Origin: Klebsiella pneumoniae
Lineage (GTDB): Bacteria; Pseudomonadota; Gammaproteobacteria; Pseudomonadales; UBA5518
Assembly: GCA_945862145.1 (NCBI GenBank)
Contig: CAMAXE010000023.1
Location: 1-64,000 of the forward strand
Length of the DNA stretch: 64,000 bases
Reading direction: 5' to 3'
A model generated the notes under the pieces. The model did no database searches and was not told the DNA's origin. It worked only from the letters and a program-made list of their open reading frames with translations. Positions 8,093 to 18,700 of this stretch are shown here, one piece after another. The stretch's first letter is position 1. The number at the start of each line of letters is the position of its first letter. The translations under genes were made by a program, and so were the position numbers.

Positions 8093-9199
8093 TCAACAGC
8101 CACGCGAGACCGATCGCAGCGCCGTCCAGCGGCTGATATGACCCGCGAGGATGTCAGCCACTGGCAGGCGCGCGCCGAGGCGGTAGAGGTTCCAGTAGTG
8201 GCCTTCCAGCGTACGGTTGACCAGCAGGGTCCCGGGGGCCGGTTGCAGGCTGCCGAGGGCGGCAAACAGGTGCACATAGGCATCGAGCAGCGCCGGCTCG
8301 ACTGGGTACACGGCACCGAAGTCATACACCACCAGTTCGCCTGAATCGGTCCAGGCCAGGTTGCCGGGGTGCGGATCGGCGTGCAGCAGACCGAGCCCGA
8401 ACACCTGCTCGCACAACCAGTCGCACAGGCGCAGGGCCAGGCGTTCATGCACGGCGGTCGGGGCGCGTCCGACCTCGTCCATGGAATGCCCTGGCACCTC
8501 GTGCAGCACCAGCACGCCGGGGCGGCACAACTCGGGTACGGGCTGCGGCAGGCGCAGCCCCGGCCAGCCGTCAAAGTGGTTGCAGAAGCGCTGCAGGCTG
8601 ATCTGCTCGGCGTGGTAATCGAGTTCCGCCTGGATGCTGCCGTGCAGTTCGTTGTAGAGCGCTTCCAACTGTTCGGCCGGCGCGCGGAACAAGCGGCCCA
8701 GAGGCAGCAGGCGACGCAACTGCTTGAGATCGGCAGCGCAGATCTCACGGATGCCCGGGTACTGGATCTTCAGCACCAAGGCCCGGCCCCGGGCGTCGCG
8801 GGCGCGGTGAACCTGCCCCAACGACGCAGCCGCGCAGGGCTCGGTCTCGACAGGCTGGAACAGCTGGTGCAGCTGGCCGCAGTAGAGCTGCTGCAAGTGC
8901 TCTTCCAGGGCGCTGAAGGGCAAGGCCGGGACTTGGTTCTGCAGGCGCGCAAGAGCCTCGCGGATCGGCTCGGGCAGTACCCCCTGCCACTGCGAGGCTT
9001 GCTGGCCGAGCTTGAGCACCGGGCCTTTCATCTGCCCCAGCACATCGCCGAGCAGATCGCCCACCGGTTGCCAATCGAGGCCCGCATTGCCGGGCTTAAG
9101 GCCCTGCAGCATGAGATTGCCGGCGATGCGCGCGCCGGTGCTGCCCAGACGCAGGAAACGGCCCAGGGCGGAAACACGAGGTGGCCATGAACGCGGCAT
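8093..9199 (-). CDS. ABC1/AarF/UbiB-family atypical kinase
   Basis: A 368-residue member of the ABC1 (ADCK/UbiB) protein-kinase-like family. Visible family marks are the KxGQ motif (KLGQQASQW), the Ala-rich loop replacing the P-loop (AAASLGQVHRA), the ATP-binding Lys (LVLKIQYPG), the ELDYHAE motif, the catalytic-loop variant HADPHPGNL and the metal-binding DFG (VYDFGAV). It lacks the C-terminal membrane helices of true UbiB and is shorter, so it is more likely a relative than the ubiquinone-synthesis UbiB itself. It is divergent from an ABC exporter/AttH-like operon and shares a 130-base promoter region with it, which hints at a linked role in lipid or quinone handling. That link is inference. 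Confidence 0.85.
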   Translation of the reverse strand: MPRSWPPRVSALGRFLRLGSTGARIAGNLMLQGLKPGNAGLDWQPVGDLLGDVLGQMKGPVLKLGQQASQWQGVLPEPIREALARLQNQVPALPFSALEEHLQQLYCGQLHQLFQPVETEPCAAASLGQVHRARDARGRALVLKIQYPGIREICAADLKQLRRLLPLGRLFRAPAEQLEALYNELHGSIQAELDYHAEQISLQRFCNHFDGWPGLRLPQPVPELCRPGVLVLHEVPGHSMDEVGRAPTAVHERLALRLCDWLCEQVFGLGLLHADPHPGNLAWTDSGELVVYDFGAVYPVEPALLDAYVHLFAALGSLQPAPGTLLVNRTLEGHYWNLYRLGARLPVADILAGHISRWTALRSVSRGC

Positions 9200-9329
9200 G
9201 CTGCTGGTCTGTGACAGGGCAAAGACCGATCATGGGCCCACTTGCCGGTGCCGCCAAGGCGAGAACGCTCTACGGCGCTTGCACGTCTGCCAACCCGGAC
9301 GGGTGCACCCGGCGTACCTGAGGCTACGT

Positions 9330-9995
9330 ATGCTGATCGTCGAGAACCTGCACAAGTCCTTCGCCACCGCTCAGGGCAAGCTGGCGGTGTTGCGTGGCGT
9401 GGATCTGCAATTGCCGAGCGGCAGCAGTCTGGCGCTGATGGGTGAGTCCGGCAGCGGCAAGAGCACCTTGTTGCATCTGGTAGCCGGTCTGGAACGGCCT
9501 GACAGCGGGCGGATCCTGGTCGAGGGCGTGCCGCTCGAGGGGCGCGGCGAGGCCGAACTGGCACGCTGGCGCCGCGAGGGCATCGGGCTGGTGTTCCAGC
9601 AGTACAACCTGATCAGCAGCTTGAGCGTGGCGGCCAATCTGGCGTTTCAGGCGCGTCTGGCCGCCCGCCATGATCACGCCTGGGTCAGCTATCTGGCCGA
9701 GCGCCTTGGCCTGACACCGCTGTTGCAGCGCTACCCGGAACAGCTCTCCGGCGGCCAGCAACAGCGTGTGGCCATCGGCCGGGCCCTGGCCGCACGACCG
9801 TTGCTGGTGCTGGCCGATGAACCCACCGGCAGCCTGGACGAGTCGAGCAGCGATGTGGTGCTAGAACTGCTCCTGCAACTGGTCGGCGAGGCTGGCAGCA
9901 GTCTGCTCCTGGTCACCCACAGCGCACGTCTGGCAGCACGTCTGGAACACCGCCTCTACCTGCACCTTGGCCAGGTCGCAGCAGCGCAGGCCTGA
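9330..9995 (+). CDS. ABC transporter ATP-binding protein (LolD/MacB/AttE-like)
   Basis: A 221-residue ATPase with Walker A (GESGSGKST), Q-loop (FQQYNLI), signature [15 protein letters not shown], Walker B ([13 protein letters not shown]) and H-loop (LVTHS). The LolD/MacB-type signature and the adjacent FtsX-fold permease make it the motor of an exporter or lipoprotein/lipid extraction system rather than an importer. The ATG at 9330 starts the conserved [11 protein letters not shown]; a longer upstream in-frame extension runs through the promoter region and was rejected. Its TGA overlaps the ATG of the permease gene (TGATG). Confidence 0.9.
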   Translation: MLIVENLHKSFATAQGKLAVLRGVDLQLPSGSSLALMGESGSGKSTLLHLVAGLERPDSGRILVEGVPLEGRGEAELARWRREGIGLVFQQYNLISSLSVAANLAFQARLAARHDHAWVSYLAERLGLTPLLQRYPEQLSGGQQQRVAIGRALAARPLLVLADEPTGSLDESSSDVVLELLLQLVGEAGSSLLLVTHSARLAARLEHRLYLHLGQVAAAQA

Positions 9996-12466
9996 TGGGC
10001 ATGCTACGCATCAGTCTCGAGGCGCTGCTCAGCCACTGGCGCCGCCATCCGCTACAGTTCTTCAGCATCCTCACCGGCTTGTGGCTGGCTACCGCACTCT
10101 GGACCGGGGTACAGGCGCTGAACACGCAGGCGCGCGCAGACTACGCCCGCGCCAGCGCCGTGCTGACAGGGCCGGCCGAGGCGCAGCTGTTGCCGCGCAA
10201 GGGTCCGCGTTTTGCCCAGTCCGCCTATGTGCAGCTGCGCCGCAGCGGATGGCCGGTGTCGCCGGTGCTGGAGGGACGCCTGCGTTTCGCGGGCGAGGAG
10301 CCGTTGTCGGTGCAACTGCTGGGCATCGAGCCGCTCAGCCTGCCACGCGCGAGCGAGGTGGCAGGACGCCCTGCCGAAGACATGGATATCGTCAGCTTCC
10401 TCGGCAGCCCGGGCCAGGCCTGGATTGCCGCCGACACCCTGCAGCGCCTCGGCCTGCAACCGGGCCAGGAGGCGCTCACGGCGGACGGCCAGCGCTTGCC
10501 GCCGCTGCAAGTGCAGGCGCAACTGGCACCGGGTGTGATCGTGGTCGATATAGGCGTAGCTCAGCGCCTGTTGCAGGCGCCCGAACAATTGTCGCGCCTG
10601 CTCTTGCCGGCCGCATTCAGCACGCCTGCGCTGCCGCACGAGCTGGAGGCTGTGCTGCAGCTGCAACCGGTAGCGGACGGCGACGACTTGCAGCGCCTCA
10701 CCGAGAGCTTTCACCTCAACCTCACGGCCCTCGGCCTGCTGGCCTTCATCGTCGGACTGTTCATCGTGCATGCGGCCATCGGCCTTGCCCTGGAGCAACG
10801 TCGCGGCCTGCTGCGAACCCTGCGCGCCTGCGGCGTCAGCCTGGGCGGGTTGATCGGTGCACTGGCCATCGAGCTGGGTCTGTTCGCCCTGCTGAGCGGT
10901 CTCGCCGGGGTAGCCAGCGGTTATCTGCTGGCCAGCCTGTTACTGGCCGATGTGGCTGCCAGCCTGCGTGGCCTGTATGGCGCCGAAGTGGCCGGCCACC
11001 TGAGCCTCGCGCCGCAGTGGTGGCTGGCGGGGCTTGCCATCAGCCTGCTCGGGGCGTTGCTCGCTGGCGCTGGCAGCCTTCTGCGTGCGGCCAAGCTGCC
11101 GTTGCTGGCCTTGGCCCAGCCGCAGGCCTGGCGCCTGGCTCAAGGCCTGTGGCTACGGCGCCAGGCATGGCTGGCTGCCGGGCTACTGGTGCTGGCGCTG
11201 GCCTGCTGGCGTTTCGGCGACAGCCTGCTGAGTGCCTTCGCGCTGCTCGCCGCCTTGCTGTTGGCCGCGGCGCTACTGCTGCCGGCCTTGCTGGATGGCG
11301 CCCTGGCGCTGCTCGCTCGCCGCTGTCGCGGACCCTTGAGCGAGTGGTTTGTCGCCGACAGTCGCCAACAGCTGCCGGCGCTTTCCCTGGCACTGATGGC
11401 CCTGCTGCTGGCGCTGGCCGCCAGCGTCGGTGTAGGCAGCATGACCGAGGGCTTCCGGCAGACGTTTACGGGTTGGCTCGACCAGCGCCTGTCTGCAGAC
11501 CTGTATCTGGCGCCGCGTGATACCGCCGAGGCCGAGCAAATCCGCGCCTGGCTCGAGGCACAGCCCGGCATCGAGGCGATCCTGCCACACTGGCGCGTTG
11601 ATCTGCGCCTGCAGGGCTGGCCAGCGCAGATGCAGGGCATCGTCGATCACCCCAGCTACCGCCAGCATTGGCCGCTGCTCGAGCAGCAGGATGGGGTCTG
11701 GACGCAATTGATGTCGGGACGTGGCGTGCTGCTCAGCGAGCAACTGGCGCGCCGGCTGAAGCTCGCGCTGGGCGACACGCTGGCGCTACCAGCAGCGGAC
11801 GGCGAGCAGCGCCTGCCAGTGCTCGGCCTGTACGCCGATTACGGCAACCCCAAGGGCCATGTGTTGGTGAGCGCCCCCTGGCTGCGCCGGCACTGGCCGG
11901 ACGCCAGGCTGAGTGACCTCAGCCTGCGCCTGCCGGCCGCGCGCGTGGCGCCGCTCAAGGCCGAACTGGAGCAGCGCTACGCCCTGGATGGTACCCGGCT
12001 GATCGATCAGACCTCGCTCAAACGCTGGTCGACCCGGGTGTTTGAACGCACCTTCGCCGCCACCGCTGCGTTGAACAGCCTCACCCTCGGTGTGGCGGGT
12101 GTCGCGCTGTTTATCAGCCTGCTGACTCTGGGCCAAAGCCGACTGGGCCAACTGGCGCCGCTCTGGGCCCTTGGGCTGGGGCGGCGGCAACTTGCCTGGT
12201 TCAGCCTGGCGCAGACGCTGCTGCTCGCCAGCCTCACCGTGCTGCTGGCCATGCCCCTTGGCTTGCTGCTGGCCTGGTGCCTGGTAGCCGTGGTGAATGT
12301 GCAGGCTTTCGGCTGGCGACTGCCGCTGCATGTCTTCCCCGCTCAGTTGCTGCAGTTGGGCCTGCTGGGTCTGCTCACCAGCCTGTTGGCTGCCGCCGGA
12401 CCACTGTGGCAACTCGCTCGCAGCCAACCGGCCGATCTGTTGAGGCAATTCGCCGATGAACGCTAG
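9995..12466 (+). CDS. FtsX-family ABC permease, double-length (AttF/AttG-like)
   Basis: An 823-residue inner-membrane permease made of two FtsX-like halves: an N-terminal helix (about 18-38) plus periplasmic domain and helices near 240-265, 285-325 and 345-370, then a second set beginning near 395-435 with another periplasmic domain and terminal helices near 700-800. It is rich in Leu and Ala. This duplicated layout is found in permeases of the LolCE-related family with AttEFGH-like gene order. It is coupled upstream to the ATPase (TGATG) and downstream overlaps the lipoprotein gene by 11 bases. The substrate is probably hydrophobic, but this is inference from family. Confidence 0.88.
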   Translation: MGMLRISLEALLSHWRRHPLQFFSILTGLWLATALWTGVQALNTQARADYARASAVLTGPAEAQLLPRKGPRFAQSAYVQLRRSGWPVSPVLEGRLRFAGEEPLSVQLLGIEPLSLPRASEVAGRPAEDMDIVSFLGSPGQAWIAADTLQRLGLQPGQEALTADGQRLPPLQVQAQLAPGVIVVDIGVAQRLLQAPEQLSRLLLPAAFSTPALPHELEAVLQLQPVADGDDLQRLTESFHLNLTALGLLAFIVGLFIVHAAIGLALEQRRGLLRTLRACGVSLGGLIGALAIELGLFALLSGLAGVASGYLLASLLLADVAASLRGLYGAEVAGHLSLAPQWWLAGLAISLLGALLAGAGSLLRAAKLPLLALAQPQAWRLAQGLWLRRQAWLAAGLLVLALACWRFGDSLLSAFALLAALLLAAALLLPALLDGALALLARRCRGPLSEWFVADSRQQLPALSLALMALLLALAASVGVGSMTEGFRQTFTGWLDQRLSADLYLAPRDTAEAEQIRAWLEAQPGIEAILPHWRVDLRLQGWPAQMQGIVDHPSYRQHWPLLEQQDGVWTQLMSGRGVLLSEQLARRLKLALGDTLALPAADGEQRLPVLGLYADYGNPKGHVLVSAPWLRRHWPDARLSDLSLRLPAARVAPLKAELEQRYALDGTRLIDQTSLKRWSTRVFERTFAATAALNSLTLGVAGVALFISLLTLGQSRLGQLAPLWALGLGRRQLAWFSLAQTLLLASLTVLLAMPLGLLLAWCLVAVVNVQAFGWRLPLHVFPAQLLQLGLLGLLTSLLAAAGPLWQLARSQPADLLRQFADER

Positions 12467-13526
12467 GGCTCTACTGCTACTGGCCGCCTTTGTGGTTTGC
12501 GGTTGTGACCGGGCGCCCGCGCCGAGCGCGGGTTTTGCCGGCCTCGGCCAGGTGGCAGCCGGCTTCAGCGCTGTAGAGCCCGGCCGTGAACTACAGTTCC
12601 CGGTCGATCACGGCGCCCACCACGGCTATCGCGTCGAGTGGTGGTACGTCACCGCCACCCTGACTGACGAGCGGGGACGCGATTGGGGCGTGCAGTGGAC
12701 GCTGTTTCGCTCGGCGCTGCGCCCCGGTGCCGAGAAGGCTGGCTGGGACAGCCCCAACCTGTGGCTGGGCCACGCCGGCTTGACCGGGCCTTCAGGCCAC
12801 CAGTTTGCCGAACGTCTGGCCCGTGGTGGCATCGACCAGGCGGGGGTGGTGGCGCAGCCATTCAACGCCTGGATCGACGACTGGTCATTGCGCAGCACGG
12901 GTCGCGAGGACTTGCAGCAACTGCAGTTGGAGGCCTCAGGCGAGGACTTTGGATACAACCTGGAACTGCTCACCGACGGCCCACTGGTGCTGCACGGCGC
13001 GCAGGGCTACAGCGAGAAATCCGGCCAAGGCCGCGCGTCCTATTACTACAGCCAGCCGTTCTATCAGGTTCGCGGCGAAGTCTGGCGCGCCGGCCAGCGT
13101 TACCGCGTAACCGGCCAGGCATGGCTCGACCGCGAGTGGAGCAGCCAGCCACTGGCGGCCGAGCAGCAGGGCTGGGACTGGTTCTCCTTGCATCTGGACG
13201 GTGGCGCCAAGCTGATGCTGTTCCAGGTGCGTCAGACCGAGGGCCAGCCCTACCGCGCGGGCACCTGGATCGGCGCCGACGGCCGCACCGAAGCGCTGCA
13301 CGGTGAGCAGATCCAGTTGAGCCCGCTCGCCATTACCAACCTCGACCGCGGCCGCAAGGTGCCGACCCGCTGGCGCGTGCAAGTGGCGGCGCGCGGCATA
13401 GACATCGAGGTTGAGGCTTTGCAGCCGCAGGCCTGGATGGGCACCACACCTCCGTACTGGGAAGGGCCGGTGCGTCTGCGGGGCAGCACCGGAGGGCGCG
13501 GCTATCTGGAGATGACCGGGTATTGA
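12456..13526 (+). CDS. AttH-like lipocalin-fold lipoprotein (carotenoid 1,2-hydratase family)
   Basis: A 356-residue protein of the AttH/CrtC-like double-lipocalin family, annotated elsewhere as 'lipocalin-like' or 'carotenoid 1,2-hydratase'. The N-terminus MNARALLLLAAFVVCGC has a short hydrophobic stretch and a lipobox ending in Cys17, so it is likely a lipoprotein. Diagnostic stretches are FPVDHGAHHGYRVEWWYVTA, the repeated Trp-rich beta strands and WLDREWSSQPL. The family typically follows an ATPase and FtsX-like permease exactly as here, so it probably works at the cell envelope with that exporter, perhaps as a lipid-binding partner. A hydratase activity is not established. The start overlaps the permease gene by 11 bases. 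Confidence 0.82.
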   Translation: MNARALLLLAAFVVCGCDRAPAPSAGFAGLGQVAAGFSAVEPGRELQFPVDHGAHHGYRVEWWYVTATLTDERGRDWGVQWTLFRSALRPGAEKAGWDSPNLWLGHAGLTGPSGHQFAERLARGGIDQAGVVAQPFNAWIDDWSLRSTGREDLQQLQLEASGEDFGYNLELLTDGPLVLHGAQGYSEKSGQGRASYYYSQPFYQVRGEVWRAGQRYRVTGQAWLDREWSSQPLAAEQQGWDWFSLHLDGGAKLMLFQVRQTEGQPYRAGTWIGADGRTEALHGEQIQLSPLAITNLDRGRKVPTRWRVQVAARGIDIEVEALQPQAWMGTTPPYWEGPVRLRGSTGGRGYLEMTGY

Positions 13527-13656
13527 GTGCTGCGCCGCGCCAGAGCTGGGCTGAACCGTATCCGCGCGCGGGCTAGCCGCAGGATCGTCTCTTCGGATGC
13601 TTATGGCGCAGGAAGATTGCTGGTAGCCTACGGCCCTTTACAACGGGAGGGGTGCG

Positions 13657-15285
13657 ATGAGTAGGGAGCAGCAGGCTGACTATGATGTGATTGCGGTAGG
13701 TGCAGGGTTTGCTGGTCTGGCCCTGATCCATCAGGCGCGTGAAGCGGGCTTGTCGATCCGCGTGTTCGACAAGGCCTCCGATATCGGTGGTACCTGGACC
13801 TGGAACCGTTACCCGGGCGCGGCAAGCGACAGCGAGTGCTACTACTACTGCCTGACGTTCTCCAAGGAACTTCTGCAAGACTGGTCCTGGTCCGTCCGCT
13901 ACCCTGGCTGGGAAGAAAATCTGCGCTACATGCACTTCGTGGCTGACCGCTGCAACATGTGGCCGCACATCCAGCTCAATACGCCGGTGGCAAGAGCCGA
14001 CTTCCAGGAAGATACCGGGCTATGGCGCATCCGCACGGCCGGAGGAGAGGACTTCACCTGCCGCTACTTCGTCAGCGCGATGGGCATGATCTCGGAGCCG
14101 GTAATCCCGGCGTTCAAGGGAACAGATACCTTCAAAGGACCGCTGTTTCACTCCGCCCGCTGGCCGGCTGAAGGCCTCGACTACGCGGGCAAGCGCGTAG
14201 CAATCATAGGCAGCGGCTCAACAACCGTGCAGCTGCTGCCGGTGATGGCGCAGACGGCGGCTAGCGTGACTGTTTTTCAGCGCACCGCGAATTTCGTCAT
14301 GCCGGCGGTACAGAAACCGATGACGCCGGAATGGGAGCAGGAGATCAAGGCCAACTACGACGCGATCATCGCCAAGTGCCGCAATCACGTGTTCGGCATG
14401 GCCTTCGACAGCCCGGTGGGGCGCAACATCGCGGACACGTCCCCCGATGAAGTACAACGCATCCTCGAAGAGCACTGGCCCCGAGGCAGCTTCCGCTTCG
14501 TCTTCGAGACCTTCGATGACCTCCTGACCAATCCGGAGTCCAACCAGATCATCGGCGATTTCGTGGTTCGCAAGATGCTCGAGAATGTGCAGGATCCCGA
14601 CGTACGCGAGATGCTGACACCCAAAGGCTACCCGTTCTTCGCCAAGAGGCCTCCGCTCGATCACGGCTTCTTCGAGGCCTTCAACCGGGACAACGTCAAG
14701 CTGGTGGATATCGGCAATCGCGAGCCGATCGTCGAGATCACGGAAACCGGCATTCGCACGGACAAGCAGCACTACGAGTTTGACATCATCGTGCTGGCCA
14801 CCGGATTCCAGGCCTACACCGGCGCCCAGGAAGCGCTGCCGATCCGCGGCAGCAACGGCCTGCTGCTGCGGGACAAGTGGGAAGACGTCTCCGGTTCGAT
14901 CATGGGCGTGTTCGCGGCGGGTTTCCCCAACTTCTTCATGGTCACCGGGCCGCAGGCGCCGTTCGCAAATCTCCCGGTATCCATCGAGGAGAACGCGATT
15001 TACATCGTCAACTGCATCAAAAAAATGAAAGCGGAGGGCCACGCGCTGTGCGTGCCGAAGCTCGATGCGGAGGACGCGTGGGTGGCTGAGACGGCGGATA
15101 TTCACCGCCAGACGTTGATGGCACAGGGCGGCAAAGTGCACTCGTGGATGATGGGCGCGAATCTCGCGAACCGGAGTCCCCGGGTCTTGATTTACTTCGG
15201 TGGCGCCAACGTCTACTACGACAAGCTCCGCCAGTCCGCCGCTGCGGGATTTCCGGAGGTCGACTTCGAAGCGGTGGCCGGATAG
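13657..15285 (+). CDS. Baeyer-Villiger-type flavin monooxygenase
   Basis: A 542-residue FAD- and NADPH-dependent enzyme that would insert oxygen next to a ketone, making an ester or lactone. It has the N-terminal FAD Rossmann motif (GAGFAG, residues 15-20), the conserved DIGGTWTWNRYPG segment, the type I BVMO fingerprint F-x-G-x3-H-x3-W-P (FKGPLFHSARWP, residues 159-170), and the second, NADPH-binding Rossmann motif near 185 (GSGSTT). Sequence features resemble cyclohexanone/cyclopentadecanone-type monooxygenases rather than simple FMOs. A GGGAGGGG ribosome-binding site precedes the ATG by a few bases. It stands alone with about 130 bases upstream and is followed by a REP array. Cyclic or steroid ketones are plausible substrates but not shown. 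Confidence 0.9.
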   Translation: MSREQQADYDVIAVGAGFAGLALIHQAREAGLSIRVFDKASDIGGTWTWNRYPGAASDSECYYYCLTFSKELLQDWSWSVRYPGWEENLRYMHFVADRCNMWPHIQLNTPVARADFQEDTGLWRIRTAGGEDFTCRYFVSAMGMISEPVIPAFKGTDTFKGPLFHSARWPAEGLDYAGKRVAIIGSGSTTVQLLPVMAQTAASVTVFQRTANFVMPAVQKPMTPEWEQEIKANYDAIIAKCRNHVFGMAFDSPVGRNIADTSPDEVQRILEEHWPRGSFRFVFETFDDLLTNPESNQIIGDFVVRKMLENVQDPDVREMLTPKGYPFFAKRPPLDHGFFEAFNRDNVKLVDIGNREPIVEITETGIRTDKQHYEFDIIVLATGFQAYTGAQEALPIRGSNGLLLRDKWEDVSGSIMGVFAAGFPNFFMVTGPQAPFANLPVSIEENAIYIVNCIKKMKAEGHALCVPKLDAEDAWVAETADIHRQTLMAQGGKVHSWMMGANLANRSPRVLIYFGGANVYYDKLRQSAAAGFPEVDFEAVAG

Positions 15286-15295
15286 GTATACGGGC

Positions 15296-15698
15296 TGGGG
15301 TTCCCGCGGGCGTGGTGTCGCGGGAGTGGTGCGCTCCAACCTGAAAATCGCGGGCATGGCCCGCTCCTACAACCGGAGGGCGTGGCGTCGCGGGGTGGTG
15401 CGCTCCAACCTGAAAATCGCGGGCATGGCGCGCTCCTACAACCGGAGGGCGTGGCGTCGCGGGGGTGGTGCGCTCCAACCTGAAAATCGCGGGCATGGCC
15501 CGCTCCTACAACCGGAGGGCATGGCGCCGCGGGGGTGGACCGCTCCTACCTGAAAATCGCGGGCATGGCCCGCTCCTACAACCGGATGGCATGGCGCCGC
15601 GGGGGTGGACCGCTCCTACAACCGGCGGGCGGGGCGTCGCGGGCATGGCCCGCTCCTACGGAAAACGTTCCGGGTAGGAGCGGGCCATGCCCGCGAAG
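15296..15698. repeat. Tandem REP-like palindrome array, 70-bp period
   Basis: Four units begin with CTGAAAATCG at 15341, 15410, 15480 and 15550 (spacing 69, 70, 70), each carrying the palindrome core CGCGGGCATGGCCCGCTCC and a second, degenerate GGTGGACCGCTCC half. The array ends in an inverted copy, GTAGGAGCGGGCCATGCCCG (15675-15694), immediately before the icmF stop codon. It fills the space between the convergent BVMO and icmF genes and could form strong hairpins on both strands, acting as a bidirectional terminator or mRNA-stabilising element. The open frames across it are repeat artefacts. Confidence 0.9.
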
Positions 15699-15700
15699 GC

Positions 15701-18700
15701 TCACATATTGCGCCGGTAAATCCCGCCAACTTCGTACAACGCCCCCGAGATCTGCCCCAGTGAGCACACCTTCCCCGCGCTCATCAGCTCGTTGAAGATA
15801 TTGCCGCGTTCCTCGGCCACCTGCTGCAGGCTCGCGATCGCGGCCGGTGATGCATCGGCGTGGCGCGACTGGAAAGCCGCGAGGTACGCAATCTGCTCGT
15901 CTTTCTCGTCATCCGAGGAGCGCATCAGTTCGCGGCCTTCGATGGTTTCTTCCTGCCCCGCAGGCGGCAGGAAGGTGTTCACGCCGATCAGCGGCAGCGA
16001 GCCGTCGTGCTTCTTGCTCTCGTAATACAGGCTCTCGTCCTGGATCTTGGAGCGCTGATACATCGTGTCCATCGCGCCCAGCACGCCACCGCGCTCCGAG
16101 ATGCGCTCGAACTCCGCGTACACCGCCTCCTCCACCAGATCGGTGAGTTCATCGACGATGAACGAACCCTGCAGCGGGTTCTCGCAGAAGTTCAGACCGA
16201 ACTCACGGTTGATCACCAGCTGTATGGCCAGTGCTCGGCGCACGCTCTCCTCGGTGGGCGTGGTGATCGCCTCGTCGTAGGCATTGGTGTGCAGGCTGTT
16301 GCAGTTGTCGAAGATCGCGCAGAGCGCCTGCAGCGTGGTGCGGATGTCGTTGAAGCTCATCTCCTGCGCGTGGAGGCTGCGACCGGAAGTCTGAATGTGA
16401 TACTTCAGCATCTGGCTGCGCGGCGCCGCGCCATAGCGCTCCCTCATGGCGCGGGCCCAGATACGGCGCGCCACGCGCCCGATCACCGTGTACTCCGGGT
16501 CCATGCCGTTCGAGAAGAAGAACGAGAGGTTCGGTGCAAAATCGTCGATGCCCATCCCGCGCGAGAGGTAGTACTCGACGATCGTGAAGCCATTCGAGAG
16601 CGTGAAGGCAAGCTGCGAGATCGGGTTCGCGCCGGCTTCTGCAATGTGGTAGCCGCTGATCGAGACCGAGTAGTAGTTGCGCACGTTGTTGTCGATGAAA
16701 AACTGCTGCACGTCGCCCATCATCTTCATGGCAAAGCCAGTGCTGAAAATGCAGGTGTTCTGCGCCTGGTCTTCCTTGAGGATGTCGGCCTGTACCGTGC
16801 CGCGCACTTTCGAGAGCGTGTCCTTGCGGATGCGGGCATAGGTCTCGGCATCCACCACCATGTCACCGGACACGCCGAGCAAGCCAAGGCCAAGTCCGTC
16901 GCTGCCTTCGGGCAGATCGCCCTGATACTGCGGGCGCTCACGGCCGGCGAAGTGGCCGTGGATCTGCTGCTGCACCGCATCCCATTGACTCGTAACCTTC
17001 AGGTGCTTCTCGATCTGCTGGTCGATCGCCGCGTTCATGAAGAACGCCAGGATGATCGGCGCCGGGCCGTTGATCGTCATCGAGACCGAGGTGGCGGGGT
17101 CGCAGAGATCGAAGCCCGAATAGAGCTTCTTCATGTCGTCGACGGTGGCGATGGAGACGCCCGAGTTGCCGACTTTTCCGTAGATGTCGGGGCGCACTGC
17201 GGGGTCTTCGCCGTACAGCGTCACGGAATCAAATGCAGTCGACAGACGGTTCGCCGGCTGCCCGCGTGCAACGAAGTGGAAACGGCGGTTGGTGCGCTCC
17301 GGCGTGCCCTCGCCCGCGAACATGCGCGCAGGATCCTCGCCGTCGCGACGGTACGGGAACACGCCCGCGGTGTAGGGGTAGAAGCCCGGCAGGTTGTGCT
17401 TCAGCAGGAAGCGCAGTTGCTCGCCCCAACCCTTGTAGCCGGGTGCGCCGATCTTGGGGATCTGCAGCCGCGAGAGGCTTTCCTTGTAGTTGTCGCCACG
17501 GACTTCCTTGCCACGCACCGTGTAGCTGTACTGCTCGGTGCGGATGCCCGCGAGACGCTCGGGCCACTCGCGCAGCAACGCCAGCGAATCCGCGCCGAGG
17601 GCGTCGATCGCGGCCTGGTAGCGCTGGCGGATGGTGCGCAGGCTGTTGTCGACGCTCTTGTCCACGAGAAGCTCGGCGGCAAAGCCGGTGAGTGCTGCGG
17701 GCAGGGCCACATCAGCGAGTTCGCGCAGCGTCTCGAACAGGTGCTGCGCGCGGTCGGCAATATCAGACTGCGATTCCGCGCGGGCGTTCTCGGCGCGGCC
17801 ACCCTCGGCGATATCGGCGAGGTAGCGCTGACGATTGCCGGGGATAAGCGCCACGGATTTGGGCTCGCGCAGGTCCGTGTTGATCGAGGGCTCCCAACGA
17901 CCAGCGGGCAGTTTCAGCTTGGTGGCCATGCGCAGGCACAGGCTGCGGAACGCCCAGTTGACACCCGGATCATTGAACTGGCTGGCGATAGACGGGAATA
18001 CCGGGATGTCGGCTTCTGCCACGTCAAAGGCGTTGTGGTTGCGGCGCCACTGCTTGCGCACATCGCGCAGCGCATCCTCGGCGCCGCGCTTGTCGAACTT
18101 GTTCAGGATGATCATGTCGGCGAAGTCGAGCATGTCGATCTTCTCGAGCTGGCTCGCGGCGCCGTATTCGCTGGTCATCACGTAAACCGAGAAATCCACC
18201 AGGTCCACGATTTCCGAGTCGCTCTGGCCGATGCCCGCGGTCTCGACGATCACCATGTCGAAGCCGAGCGACTTGAGGAACAGGATCACGTCGCCCAGCA
18301 TCTCGTTGGTGGCGAGGTGCTGACGCCGCGTGGCCATCGAACGCATGTAGAGCCGGTCGGAGATCAGGCTGTTCATGCGGATGCGGTCGCCGAGCAGCGC
18401 ACCACCCGTGCGACGGCGCGTGGGGTCCACGGCAAGCACGGCGATACGACGATCGGGGAAAAACCGCAGCAATCGCGAGAGGATTTCGTCGGTGACAGAG
18501 CTCTTGCCCGCGCCACCGGTGCCCGTGATACCCACCACCGGCACCTGGCCTGCGCGCAGGGTCCATTCCTTGCGCCGCCGCGCGAGTTCCGGCTCGCTGA
18601 AAAGGCCTTCCTCGATGGCCGAGACCATCTGCGCCACGGCGATCTCGTCGTCGATGTGCGTCTCATCCGGGCGCGCCGAGGGCTTGCGAACGGCAGCGGT

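Noticed and set aside
9967-11520. 517-codon plus-strand frame overlapping the FtsX-like permease
   Set aside because: Out-of-phase frame of the permease gene, rich in Ala/Arg/Gly; the permease frame is continuous and has membrane helices.
15200-15795. Small proteins containing repeated 'KIAGMARSYNRRAWRRG'
   Set aside because: They are translations of the REP tandem repeat, not genes.
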